A DNA stretch of 64,000 nucleotides. It comes from JACKAQ01 sp965227145. Lineage in GTDB: Bacteria; Calditrichota; Calditrichia; RBG-13-44-9; J075. Of the stretch, positions 44,444 to 54,515 are shown one piece after another. The stretch lies in NCBI GenBank assembly GCA_965227145.1, contig OZ245730.1:3286001-3350000 (forward strand), in the 5' to 3' direction. Position 1 is the stretch's first letter, and every line of letters begins with the position of its first letter. The position numbers and the translations under genes were made by a program. Under the pieces are notes generated by a model, which worked only from the letters and a program-made list of their open reading frames with translations, did not search any database and was not told where the DNA came from.

Positions 44444-47389
44444 TTACTTCATCAGGATCATTTTCTTGGACTGAACGAACTCAGCCGCTTTGATGCGATA
44501 GATGTAGATACCGCTGGCGACTTTTTCGCCGTATTGGTTGGTGCCATCCCAGATAGCCGTTTTGAAGCCGGCGGTCTGGTCTGCATCTACCAACACTTTA
44601 ACCAACTGACCCAGAACGTTGTAGATTTCCAACCGCACATCTGCGTTGGTCGGTAATGCATACTTCAACGTGGTGCTCGGGTTGAAGGGGTTCGGGTAGT
44701 TTTGCTCAAGTGTGAATTGTACCGGCAATATTTGGTCATCTTCGATGCCAACCGCCGGATCCAGTTTAACAACCGCACGGAAATGATAATCATCGGTTTC
44801 TGCGCCCCAGCTGGTACCATTAAAAGTAAACGTTCTGCCAAAGGTACCGGGTGTGGTCTGTGTGACCCAAACTTCCCCGCTCGGCACAGTGAATCCGATG
44901 AAAAAATCGCCCAGCAAATCGCTCAACTCTGCTGCATACGAGCGCAGGTCTACCCGGGTCATCGGGCTGGTGTTCTCGAGTGTTGCTTCAGGCGTTACCG
45001 TTATCGGCGTAATCAGATCAGTGCCGGGTACGCCGCCGTTATCAGCCCATACATGTAACAGCATATCCGAATTCGGGCGATTGACATCGGTGTAATTACG
45101 GATTAACGCCGTTGTCAGTTGCGCTTTTTTACCCTCGGGAACGCTGATCCGCACTGCCGCACCCAAAAGACCCGAGGTGCTGCCGGGACCGAAACTGTTA
45201 ACAAAATCCACCACACCATTATCAAAAATCAAATGATCGCCAGCGATGTATTCGAACATCGTTGTTTCGGTTGTTGCATTTCCGGCATTGTCTTCAGCGC
45301 TGAAGTAATAAGCCACATTGGCACCGGCCAGTTGTTCCGGAATAGTGTAGAAATAGACATCTCCAACCGTACTGTCCGATGCTGCGCTAGTTGTCGTATC
45401 ACCATCGACCATATAATTGATGGCGGTTGCCGAAACACCGGAAATATCGATCACTTCCGCTTCCCGGACAAAGGCTTCGCTTACACCGGCATAAAACGCC
45501 GGACCGGTATGGACGATCAACGGCGGATCGGCATCGATGCTGCTGGCGGTAATCATAACATCATCGATGTGCATGCCATCGACTTCAAAACCGCCATCGC
45601 TGGTGAAGCGGAAGCGGATTTTGACATCGCTGCTGCCAACAACGCCGCTCAGCGCGTAGCTATAATTTTGCCACGTCGGAGATGTGCCATCAAAGACATC
45701 CAGCTCTATCCAGCTTGAGCCGCCGTCATCTGAGGCTTCAACATACATGTAGTCGAAACCCTGCTCAATATCATATTGCGCATTAAATGACAGCTCGGCG
45801 CTGAAGTAAGACGACAGATCGATGCTTGTTGCAAGGGTTGCCGAAATATTCAGGTTGGCTGCGTAATTGCCCCCCGGGCTTTCCGTCAGTGAATGTGTCG
45901 GTGAACTTGAAGATTCATCGGTGACAGCCCAGGTCGATTGCAACATCCAATTGCTGCTGCCGTTTTCAAAATCATCAGCAAAAACAACATCCGGCGGAAT
46001 CGCTTCGCCGGTGATGGTCAGGTGATCCACCCAAACGTTATCCGAATTGGTACCCGACGTTCCGCCATCGGTGATGTAGTAGTTGATGGCGACATAAATC
46101 GCCGAGCCGGAGAAGGCCGAAATATCAAAAGAAAATTCGGTCCAGCTACCGGTGGGACCCGGAACCTGAAAGTAGGCAATCTCGGTAAAGTCAGCAGGGT
46201 TGCTGCCTGTGGTCGAAACCAGCACTTTCAGCGAATCCGGGAACGAGCCGCCGATGGAGCCGGCATAGAAACTCAGTGTTTCGAAATTGGCTGCAGGAAT
46301 CCGTGGGCTGATCAACCATTCGTCGATCACAAAGCCGTTGGCATTCTGGAAACTGCTGTGCCAGAAACTTTGACCCGCTTGCGGCAAAACAACACCGCTG
46401 CTAAAGTTCAAACCTTGCACATAATCCCAAGACCCTCCGCTGCCGTCATTGTCGATCACCTGCCAGCCGGTCGGCGGTGCTGTTGTATCTGCAAAAACTT
46501 CTTCGAAAAGAATATTGAGAACAGGGGCTTCCGGCGTTGCGGAAACTGTATCGGAAGGAACGCTTTCGCCTTCATCATATACAGCAGTTAAATAATAGGA
46601 ATAAGTAGTGCCGTTGGAAACGCTGCTATCCGCAAAAGCGGCTGCCGGAGCGCCGATCGAATCGATCTGCGAAAATGTGCTGCCATCATCCGAGCGGAAA
46701 ATTTTGTAGCCGAGCAACGCTACGGAAACATTCATCGCCGGAACGGCATTGTCATCGCTCAATACATTGTTTTCATTATCGTTACGTGTGATTGCTTTGG
46801 GTTGGCGAAGCAGTTTCTGGAGCATCGTCGGAGATAGCCAGCTTAAATCCACAACGCCATTTCCGCCAACGGCATTCAGGTTTGCGGGAGGATCCAGCAC
46901 CGGATTCGCTATCACAACAATGCGAAGCTGTTCGGTGATAAAGGCGTTATCCGCAATCAGGCTGTCCACCTGGGTCATATCTACCGGACCAAAAACGGTG
47001 CCAGTCAGGTTGTCGGTAATATAAAAGGTGCCTAATAATGCCAGCGCATCTTTGTCCCAGGTCAGTTTTATCGGACCCTGATTGAGCTCGGGCTGATAAT
47101 ACACCTGAAAAGTGGTAGTATCTGTGGAGCTGGCACGAATATCTGTAATAAAGTCGTTTCCGTTTGATTTCAAGCGTGCGTCAAATGCTTCACTCGGCGG
47201 GGGCGGAGGAGCAAGTGCATCGATGCCCACATCAAATGTGTCGCTTGCAACCGCGCTCATCCCGATGTTCAATTGCAACGTGTTTTCGCCATCTGTTACA
47301 GTTACGGGCACGCTAAATTCCTGCGCCTGCAGACTGCCGACAAACAGCAATAGAAATAAACATAAGACGGCCTGTCTGGTTTTTTGCAT
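44444..47389 (-). CDS. Large secreted T9SS cargo protein with adhesion-type domains
   Basis: The 981-residue protein has a signal peptide (1-22, ending LQAQ) and a cohesin-like N-terminal part with a PPPPP linker (about 25-160). An FnIII domain follows (about 185-290; YKIFRSDDG.TF..ID, NGTTYSYYLTAVY). A choice-of-anchor-J/MAM-like domain (about 295-460; WQVIDNDGSGGSWDY) and a second MAM-like jelly-roll (about 465-620; DDFENGSSNWMLQSTWAV) come next. The C-terminal T9SS type A sorting domain begins FTLEQNYPNPFNPST and contains WDGTNQYGEKVASGIYIY. It would be exported and surface-attached. No protease or glycosidase catalytic domain is seen. The start at 47389 is set by GGAGG five bases upstream and the signal peptide. 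Confidence 0.93.
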   Translation of the reverse strand: MQKTRQAVLCLFLLLFVGSLQAQEFSVPVTVTDGENTLQLNIGMSAVASDTFDVGIDALAPPPPPSEAFDARLKSNGNDFITDIRASSTDTTTFQVYYQPELNQGPIKLTWDKDALALLGTFYITDNLTGTVFGPVDMTQVDSLIADNAFITEQLRIVVIANPVLDPPANLNAVGGNGVVDLSWLSPTMLQKLLRQPKAITRNDNENNVLSDDNAVPAMNVSVALLGYKIFRSDDGSTFSQIDSIGAPAAAFADSSVSNGTTYSYYLTAVYDEGESVPSDTVSATPEAPVLNILFEEVFADTTAPPTGWQVIDNDGSGGSWDYVQGLNFSSGVVLPQAGQSFWHSSFQNANGFVIDEWLISPRIPAANFETLSFYAGSIGGSFPDSLKVLVSTTGSNPADFTEIAYFQVPGPTGSWTEFSFDISAFSGSAIYVAINYYITDGGTSGTNSDNVWVDHLTITGEAIPPDVVFADDFENGSSNWMLQSTWAVTDESSSSPTHSLTESPGGNYAANLNISATLATSIDLSSYFSAELSFNAQYDIEQGFDYMYVEASDDGGSSWIELDVFDGTSPTWQNYSYALSGVVGSSDVKIRFRFTSDGGFEVDGMHIDDVMITASSIDADPPLIVHTGPAFYAGVSEAFVREAEVIDISGVSATAINYMVDGDTTTSAASDSTVGDVYFYTIPEQLAGANVAYYFSAEDNAGNATTETTMFEYIAGDHLIFDNGVVDFVNSFGPGSTSGLLGAAVRISVPEGKKAQLTTALIRNYTDVNRPNSDMLLHVWADNGGVPGTDLITPITVTPEATLENTSPMTRVDLRSYAAELSDLLGDFFIGFTVPSGEVWVTQTTPGTFGRTFTFNGTSWGAETDDYHFRAVVKLDPAVGIEDDQILPVQFTLEQNYPNPFNPSTTLKYALPTNADVRLEIYNVLGQLVKVLVDADQTAGFKTAIWDGTNQYGEKVASGIYIYRIKAAEFVQSKKMILMK

Positions 47390-47885
47390 AAATGCCTCCA
47401 TGTTTGGATGAATTGGTAGTATGTTAGCCGTTGATTTCAATCGTATATTTGGGTGTGCTTAACCGATTGTTTTTCTGAAATTTAGAATTTCTCATTGGTA
47501 GATAAAACCGCCCAAACAAATTCAAATACAGGGTTGAAATAAAGAATTATCAAAGGTACTGAAAAAGGGATTTCGATACATAAACTTGAAAATAACAGAC
47601 AGTGAATATCTTGAAAAAAAACAGCAATTCAAATCCTTTTTTTGGAAAAATTCCTGATAAAATCAGGCGATTTACCGGCGAAAAAATCTGGTTTTTGAAT
47701 ATTCAAATCGAAGGAGATTCTGTTAATTTGCGACAGATTCAGAAATAGCGTCGGCTGAGCTAAACCAATGAGAATTTCGTGAATCTGTTCTTTTGTTTTT
47801 GGGTAAACATCCGTAATTTCATGCATTAAAAAATCTTTGGAAATCCCTGCAATTTAATGATATATCAACCTCACTGGAGAACGGA
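47390..47885. other. Divergent intergenic region
   Basis: The 496-base region separates the T9SS cargo gene and the alpha-2-macroglobulin gene and must hold both promoters. It is AT-rich. The only structure noted is a short palindrome CCTGAT / ATCAGG near 47650-47664. An unsupported 65-codon minus-strand frame at 47629-47826 lacks a ribosome binding site. Confidence 0.45.
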
Positions 47886-50800
47886 ATGAGCAGGCTATTA
47901 ATCGGGTTAAAAACATTTTTTTTGATAACCGTAGCAACGCTGGTATTGGCTTCCTGCGGCAAAGATTCGACCGATCAATCCGGAAAAATCGGCTATCCGG
48001 AAGAAACCGCAAAACTAATTAGCCAGGTGACATCCGGCGTCATTGCGTCAGATGATGAAATCCGGGTGCGATTCACCTCGGAAATTATCAAACAAAACAT
48101 CGTCGGACAGACGGTGTCGGAAAAAGTATTCGAATTTTCACCGGGAATTGATGGCGTCACCAAATGGGAAAACGTCCAAACGCTGGTGTTCAAACCGAAC
48201 GCAAAACTGCCCATGCGCGAAAAATATTCGGGCAAACTGATCATCGAAAAATTGTTACCCAAATTGGCGGATAAAAATCCGCTGCCGCTGGAATTCAATT
48301 TCGAAGTTGCCGGACGCGAAATTGCCAAAGCGACAACCGATTTTGAGCTGCGCGAAAGCAACAATCCCCGATTTCTGATGGTTTCCGGCGAAATTGCGTT
48401 CACCGAACCGGCTGAACCCGAAGCAGTAAAAAAGGCAACTTCGCTGAAGCTGGACGGACAATCGCTGGCGATCAACTGGACGCCGCAATCCGGCGACAAA
48501 ACCTTTCGCTTCACCAGCGCGGAATTTGAGCGCGGCAGCAAACGCCTGAATTTTGAGCTTGCGATTGACGACTCGCCGCTGGCGCTTTCGCAGGATTATC
48601 AAAAAAAATTCAACCTCTCCCCGCTTTCCAATCTGGAAGTTCAGGATATTCAACCACTTATCGATAGCGAAAATCCGGGAATCAGCATCACATTTTCCGA
48701 TGAGTTGGACGCGACACAGGACATTTCCGGAATGATTTCGGTTGTTCCCCAAACCACATTCAACCTCAAAAAAATGGGAAAAGAAGTGGTGCTCACCGGC
48801 GGATTCAACCACGGCGAAACGTATGACGTGCAGGTGTTGCCGGGAATCCGCAGCCGGTTCGGCACGCGAATCGCCGCGCAATCGTCGATGGAAGTATCGA
48901 TCGAAGAATTGAAACCGCAAATCAAATTCGCCGGCGATGGTGTTTTTCTGCCCTCGGCAAACGAACAAAAAGTGCTGTTTTCAACCCTGAATGTGCGCAA
49001 AGTGCGCCTGCAAGTGATGCGGGTTTACGAAAATAACCTCGGGCAATTTTTACAAACCGAGCAAATTGAAAGCGGTGAAAAACGCAGCGAAAGCTTTAAT
49101 AATATGTATGTGAATCGCGTTGGCGTCAGCGTTTTTGACGATAAGCTGGAAATTGGCGAAACCCGCAACACCTGGCTGCAACACGAACTGGATTTTAAAC
49201 AATTGATTCCACGCGGCGATAAGGGATTGTATTTATTACACATATCGTTCGAAATGGAAGACATGCTGTACGGCACGGACGAAGAACGCGAAGCCTTCCA
49301 AAACCGGCGAGGCTATTACGATGATTATTATTCCAGCCCCTATTCATACGGCTATTTGTATTCGAACGGCAATATTTACAAACCGATTATCAGCACCGAT
49401 ATCGGGTTAACCTACAAAAAAGCGTTCAACAAACACATTGTTTTTGCAACGAATTTGCTAACAACAAATCCGATAAGCGGCGCAACTGTGCGATTTAAAA
49501 GTTACCAGAACCAACTGCTCAACACAGCATCCACCAACAACGAAGGGATGGCGGAATTTGCCACCGAAGAAAACAATGTGTTTTACATCGAGGTGGAAGA
49601 TAACGGACAGCGCAGCGTCATCAAACCGAATGAAATGGGTTGGAATTTATCCACATTTGATACGGATGGCATCAACGATGTCGCCAAAGGCACCCGCGCA
49701 TTTATCTACACCGAACGCGGAGTGTTTCGCCCCGGTGATGCGGTTAATTTCAGCGTGATCGCCCGGAATGAAGACGGCACATTTCCCGAAAATCATCCGG
49801 TAACGATGACAATCAACAATCCGCTCGGTCAAAAAGTATTCGAAAGCACCAACCGGCAGGCGACGGACGGATTTTATCATTTTCAATTTCAGGGCAGCGA
49901 GGAAGATCCGACCGGCAATTACGCGGTAAACATCAAAGCCGGCAGCAGCGATTTTGGTCACACGCTCAAAATCGAAACGGTCGCGCCCTTCCGGTTGAAA
50001 GTGCAGCTAACACCAGAAAAAACAACACTTTTCAGCGCGGATCGTTTTATAAATCTCAACCTGCACAGCCAATATTTATTTGGCAATCCGGCAAACGGGC
50101 TGCTTTCGCGAACCAATATTTATTTGCAGAAACAACCGCCGGTGTTTTCCAAATTCAAAAATTTTGTGTTTGATAACCAAACGCTGGAATTTCAGACCAT
50201 CGATATGATGATCGATGAATCGCGGTTGGACAGTAACGGCGATGCAACCATTCGCTGGCAATTGCCCGAAACCGGAAATGCCCCGACAGCGCTTTCCGCC
50301 CGCTTCGAAAGCACCGTTTTGGAAAAAGGCGGGCGACCGAACACCAACAGCATCACTGTCCCGATTCATCCGTTCGATCGCTATGTTGGCATCCAGTTGC
50401 CCGAATTTGACTGGGGTTACGCAAAGGTTGGCAACGAATTAAACATCCAATCCATTTTGGTGGACACGGATGGAAAAGTAGCGCCGGGAAACCCGCTTAA
50501 CTACCGAATTTACAAAGGGATGCGCTATTGGTGGTGGGAATACGAAGATCGCGAAGATTTCCGGATGCGTTTCAAATCGCACCGGAGTACGGACTTGTTT
50601 GCCGAAGGCAGCATCGTTTCGCAATCGCTGCCGGCGGGCATCACATTTACGCCGCCGGACAACGGCATGTATCTTATCGAAATTCAGGATGGCGACAACG
50701 GGCACACTGCCGGCGTTTTTATGAACGCGTATCGTTGGGGCGATGCCGCCTCCGGTCGTGATGCCGGATTGCTGGCACTGAAAACCGACAAAGACCAATA

Positions 50801-53432
50801 TCAGGTCGGCGAAACCGCGACCGTTACTTTTCCCGCACCAAAAGAGGGGCGCATTTTGGTGACGATGGAAAAAGGTCAGCGTGTGCTGAGCACCGGCTGG
50901 CTCACCCCCACCGGCGATGAACAAATGGAAATTCCCATCGAATTGACCACAGAAATGACACCGACGGTTTACCTGACGCTGTCCGTTATCCAGCCGCACA
51001 GCCAAACCGGAAACGACCGCCCGATGCGCACATACGGCGTGGTTCCATTGAATGTGGAGAACAGATCGTCACGGCAATTTTTGGAAATCGATGCACCGAA
51101 AGAGTTGCGCAGCAAAGCACCGTTCTCCGTAAAAGTGCGCACGACGGATAAACAGCCAACCCAATTTACCATCGCCGTTGTGGATGAAGGTTTGCTGGAT
51201 ATTACTGCGTTCAAAACGCCCGATCCGTGGAAATATTTCTTCCAGAAATTGCGGTTGGGTGTGGAAAGTTTTGATCTTTTCGGACATGTAATCGGCGCGA
51301 ACAAAGGCGATATTTTCCGCACATTTTCCATCGGCGGCGGCATGGAGGATTATCGCGAATCGCAATCCGCAGACAACAAACGGCGCCGGTTCAAACCGGT
51401 TGCGATGTTCCGCGGCCCGCTGCAAACAGACAAAAACGGCGAAGCAACCGTCGATTTCGAGATGCCGAATTACATCGGTTCGGTGCGGGTGATGGTCATC
51501 AGCGCAACCGGCAATCGCTACGGCTCCGCCGAACAGGCAATTCCGGTAAAAACCGAGTTGATGGTGCAGCCATCGCTGCCGCGCGTCATCGGGGCGGGTG
51601 ATGAATTTGCCATTCCCACAACCGTTTTTGCAATGAAAGAGGGCATCGGCGATGTGACGGTTTCGATGAAAATGGAAGGCCCGCTGGAAGCGATTTCCCC
51701 AACGGAAACGCAGCTGAATTTCCCCGCCACCGGCGATAAAGATGTGATGTTCCGCGTAAAAGCAAAACCGGCAATCGGTCCGGCGAAAATCACCATTTCT
51801 GTAAAAAGCGCCAATTTCAGCGCGGAAGAAGTTACCGAGATCGATGTTCGCGCCAATTCACCGCGCGTTTCATCTGCGGAAAAACAGTCGATTGAAACCG
51901 GAAAAAGCGTCAGCATGCTCATTCCCAATCGCGGCATCGCGGGTTCGAATAATGCGTCGATCACCGTTTCGCTGCGCCCGAATCTCGATCTCGGACAGCG
52001 ATTGTGGTATCTGATCCGCTATCCGTACGGGTGCATTGAGCAAACCACATCGGCGGTTTTCCCGCAATTATTTTTGAAAGATTTCATCGGCGAGGCGACC
52101 AAAAGACAATCGGTTGCGCGGCGCGCAGCCATCGATATCGATGCAAATATCAACGGAGGCATCAGCCGGTTGCGGCGATTTAAACTGCCATCCGGCGGAT
52201 TTTCCTATTGGCCGGGCAACCGGGAAGTGAGCAGCTGGGGCACTAATTATGCCGGGCATTTTCTGCTCGAAGCCAAAAATTTGGGTTACAGTGTGCCGCA
52301 AGATTTGCTCGATGGCTGGGTCAAATTTCAGCAATCGATGGCCAACACCACCCGCGACGATTTGCTGACGCGCACCTACCGCGTTTATTTGCTGGCAAAA
52401 GCCGGAAAACCGCACCTCGCCGCGATGAATTTGCTCAAAGAAAACAGCCTGAAAGAGATGAAAAATACCGAAAAATGGCTGTTGGCCGGCGCGTATTATC
52501 TCGCCGGTGTTAAAAATGTGGCCAGCGAAATCACCAAAAATCTCAACACTTCCGTGAATGATTATTGGGAATTTGGCAACACTTTTGGCTCAACGCTGCG
52601 CGACCGCGCGATTATTCTGGAAAATTTGCAACTGATGGGCAATTGGACGGAAGCGGATAACATCGCCAACGAAATTTCCGAAGCCATTTCCAATGATCAA
52701 TGGTATTCTACCCACACACTGGGATTTTGCATGCTGTCGCTCGGCAAATACCTCAATGCATTGAAACGCGAGGGCGCCGACAAACCCAGACTGGTTGGCA
52801 ATATTGCCTTACCGGACGGTTCCAAAATTCCTTTCGATACCGATGATTGGGCTGTGCAAATTCCCATCGAAAGCGGATTTGGCGAACATCTGACCGTTTC
52901 CGTCGATGGTGAGAGTTCTGCAAAACGCACTTTCACCACCCTGATTTGGGATGGCATTCCACTGCAAAGCGACATGAAAACCGAGCAGAAAAATCTGGCG
53001 CTAACCGTCGAATGGCTCAACGAAGACGGCGCGGCGATTGATCCGGCAAACGTTACTCAAGGGCAGGTTTTTTGGGCACACTTCCGGGTGAAAAACAGCC
53101 AGCGGCAGTACCGGAATATCGAAAATGTGGCGTTGGTGCAAGTGCTGCCAACCGGATGGGAAGTGCAAAATACGCGGTTGAGCGGTGAGGAAATGCCCGG
53201 CTGGATGAATAATTATCGCCTGAATCGCGAAAATTATCTCGATATTCGCGATGACCGGGTGATGTGGTTTTTCGATTTGAACGGTTACGAAGGCTATGCG
53301 GATTTCGTCGTGAAATTGAACGCGGTTACCGTTGGCGAATTCAGCCTGCCGGCGGCGATAGCGGAAGCAATGTATAATGAAGAATATCAGGCATCTGTGG
53401 CGGGAAAAACCGTTTTGGTGAAATCGCGTTAG
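47886..53432 (+). CDS. Bacterial alpha-2-macroglobulin lipoprotein
   Basis: The 1848-residue protein has a lipobox (LASC, Cys24) and is anchored in the envelope. It carries a string of MG (macroglobulin) domains, the A2M_N region (YTERGVFRPGDAVNFSVIAR), the bait-region area, the central A2M domain (VRTTDKQPTQFTIAVVDEG) and the thioester domain. The latter has an intact PYGCIEQT motif, Cys1383. Bacterial A2Ms are thought to trap attacking proteases in the periplasm, usually with the peptidoglycan synthase PbpC, which is absent here. A Tyr-rich segment (YYDDYYSSPYSYGYLY) lies near residue 480. GGAG precedes the ATG. Its stop overlaps the end of the convergent NHL gene by four bases. Confidence 0.97.
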   Translation: MSRLLIGLKTFFLITVATLVLASCGKDSTDQSGKIGYPEETAKLISQVTSGVIASDDEIRVRFTSEIIKQNIVGQTVSEKVFEFSPGIDGVTKWENVQTLVFKPNAKLPMREKYSGKLIIEKLLPKLADKNPLPLEFNFEVAGREIAKATTDFELRESNNPRFLMVSGEIAFTEPAEPEAVKKATSLKLDGQSLAINWTPQSGDKTFRFTSAEFERGSKRLNFELAIDDSPLALSQDYQKKFNLSPLSNLEVQDIQPLIDSENPGISITFSDELDATQDISGMISVVPQTTFNLKKMGKEVVLTGGFNHGETYDVQVLPGIRSRFGTRIAAQSSMEVSIEELKPQIKFAGDGVFLPSANEQKVLFSTLNVRKVRLQVMRVYENNLGQFLQTEQIESGEKRSESFNNMYVNRVGVSVFDDKLEIGETRNTWLQHELDFKQLIPRGDKGLYLLHISFEMEDMLYGTDEEREAFQNRRGYYDDYYSSPYSYGYLYSNGNIYKPIISTDIGLTYKKAFNKHIVFATNLLTTNPISGATVRFKSYQNQLLNTASTNNEGMAEFATEENNVFYIEVEDNGQRSVIKPNEMGWNLSTFDTDGINDVAKGTRAFIYTERGVFRPGDAVNFSVIARNEDGTFPENHPVTMTINNPLGQKVFESTNRQATDGFYHFQFQGSEEDPTGNYAVNIKAGSSDFGHTLKIETVAPFRLKVQLTPEKTTLFSADRFINLNLHSQYLFGNPANGLLSRTNIYLQKQPPVFSKFKNFVFDNQTLEFQTIDMMIDESRLDSNGDATIRWQLPETGNAPTALSARFESTVLEKGGRPNTNSITVPIHPFDRYVGIQLPEFDWGYAKVGNELNIQSILVDTDGKVAPGNPLNYRIYKGMRYWWWEYEDREDFRMRFKSHRSTDLFAEGSIVSQSLPAGITFTPPDNGMYLIEIQDGDNGHTAGVFMNAYRWGDAASGRDAGLLALKTDKDQYQVGETATVTFPAPKEGRILVTMEKGQRVLSTGWLTPTGDEQMEIPIELTTEMTPTVYLTLSVIQPHSQTGNDRPMRTYGVVPLNVENRSSRQFLEIDAPKELRSKAPFSVKVRTTDKQPTQFTIAVVDEGLLDITAFKTPDPWKYFFQKLRLGVESFDLFGHVIGANKGDIFRTFSIGGGMEDYRESQSADNKRRRFKPVAMFRGPLQTDKNGEATVDFEMPNYIGSVRVMVISATGNRYGSAEQAIPVKTELMVQPSLPRVIGAGDEFAIPTTVFAMKEGIGDVTVSMKMEGPLEAISPTETQLNFPATGDKDVMFRVKAKPAIGPAKITISVKSANFSAEEVTEIDVRANSPRVSSAEKQSIETGKSVSMLIPNRGIAGSNNASITVSLRPNLDLGQRLWYLIRYPYGCIEQTTSAVFPQLFLKDFIGEATKRQSVARRAAIDIDANINGGISRLRRFKLPSGGFSYWPGNREVSSWGTNYAGHFLLEAKNLGYSVPQDLLDGWVKFQQSMANTTRDDLLTRTYRVYLLAKAGKPHLAAMNLLKENSLKEMKNTEKWLLAGAYYLAGVKNVASEITKNLNTSVNDYWEFGNTFGSTLRDRAIILENLQLMGNWTEADNIANEISEAISNDQWYSTHTLGFCMLSLGKYLNALKREGADKPRLVGNIALPDGSKIPFDTDDWAVQIPIESGFGEHLTVSVDGESSAKRTFTTLIWDGIPLQSDMKTEQKNLALTVEWLNEDGAAIDPANVTQGQVFWAHFRVKNSQRQYRNIENVALVQVLPTGWEVQNTRLSGEEMPGWMNNYRLNRENYLDIRDDRVMWFFDLNGYEGYADFVVKLNAVTVGEFSLPAAIAEAMYNEEYQASVAGKTVLVKSR

Positions 53433-54355
53433 GGTGATGTTTGGGTAACTTCCAGCAAAAAACAGCGGTTGTTGCCCAACACCACAACATATTGTTTTTT
53501 CTGCTTTTCGGCATTGATTTTTACTGCACCGGTAATATCGCGTTGCAATAATCCGACGTCGATAATTCCGCTAAAACGAAGTCCTTTTTCGAATACAAAA
53601 ATACACCGTTTTGCGGTGTCTGTTATCAGCAAATTATCTTTAGAATCAAATGAAATCGCCCGGGGTTGCTCAAACGCCGGGTGTTCTATTTTACGCAAAT
53701 AATTCCCGAGATAATCGAACACAACAATCGCCTGCTGCCCGGGATCGGCAACGTATAGTTGCAAATTGGCATCCAGTGCCAGATCCGTTGGTTCGAGCAA
53801 CTGGGCGTACGGGTCGTCCATTCCTCCCAAAACCGCCGTGGCTTCGGAAAACCGGTTGAATTTGATAATCCGGTTGTCCCGGTCTTCCAGCAAAAACAGG
53901 TCATATTGCGGCGAAACCGCAACGCTGAGCACCCGGTCAAAATCATACGGCGGATCGAGTTCCGAAGTTAGCTGGCTGAGAAAATTGAGATTTTTATCGA
54001 ACCGAACCACCCGCCGGTTAAAATAATCTGCCACAAAAACATCCAGCGATGTATTTGCCACAACGTCCGATGGATTATCGAAGCCATCATTTCCTCGGCC
54101 AAAACCACCGATTTGATCGAGCAATTTGCCATCCAATCCAAATTTCAGCAATTGGTGATTGCCGCGATCGAGCACAAAAATGTTATTCTGAAAATCGGTG
54201 TCGATTGCTGCACCCTTCCCTATTTTTACCGCTGCGCCAATCTTCGGGAATGAATCGACCAAACTCACTTGCCATTGCTGTGCAACGCAAATTTGGGGCA
54301 GCAATGCAACAAACATCCAAACGAACAGCAATCGCAGAAGTGTCATTTTTACCAT
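53429..54355 (-). CDS. Secreted NHL-repeat six-bladed beta-propeller
   Basis: The 308-residue protein has a signal peptide (about 1-25, ending CVAQQ) and NHL repeats: NNIFVLDRGNHQLLKFGLDG, LDVFVADYFNRRVVRFDKN, YDLFLLEDRDNRIIKFNR, LQLYVADPGQQAIVVFDYLG and DNLLITDTAKRCIFVF. Such propellers bind proteins or ligands outside the cytoplasm. No enzyme motif is seen. It is convergent and overlapping with the alpha-2-macroglobulin gene. Confidence 0.9.
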   Translation of the reverse strand: MVKMTLLRLLFVWMFVALLPQICVAQQWQVSLVDSFPKIGAAVKIGKGAAIDTDFQNNIFVLDRGNHQLLKFGLDGKLLDQIGGFGRGNDGFDNPSDVVANTSLDVFVADYFNRRVVRFDKNLNFLSQLTSELDPPYDFDRVLSVAVSPQYDLFLLEDRDNRIIKFNRFSEATAVLGGMDDPYAQLLEPTDLALDANLQLYVADPGQQAIVVFDYLGNYLRKIEHPAFEQPRAISFDSKDNLLITDTAKRCIFVFEKGLRFSGIIDVGLLQRDITGAVKINAEKQKKQYVVVLGNNRCFLLEVTQTSP

Positions 54356-54440
54356 TTTTTCCGTTCAATTTTTCAGGGTATGTACCACTTTTCTGTTATC
54401 AAAACAACCTGTAAAAATTCGCTTTGTTTTGATAGCAATA

Positions 54441-54474
54441 AAAAACGCGATCCGAAAACAGCTGGACCGCGTTT
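54441..54474 (-). terminator. Terminator of the PAS/coiled-coil gene
   Basis: AAACGCGGTCC / GGATCGCGTTT with a ten-base loop and TTTATT tail lies about 40 bases past the stop at 54516 on the minus strand. Confidence 0.85.
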
Positions 54475-54515
54475 GATAAAATCTGATTAAGCTATTGTTT
54501 TCAATTAACTTAATG

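Noticed and set aside
47629..47826. 65-codon minus-strand frame in the divergent gap
   Set aside because: It has no Shine-Dalgarno sequence or recognisable domain, and lies in AT-rich promoter sequence.
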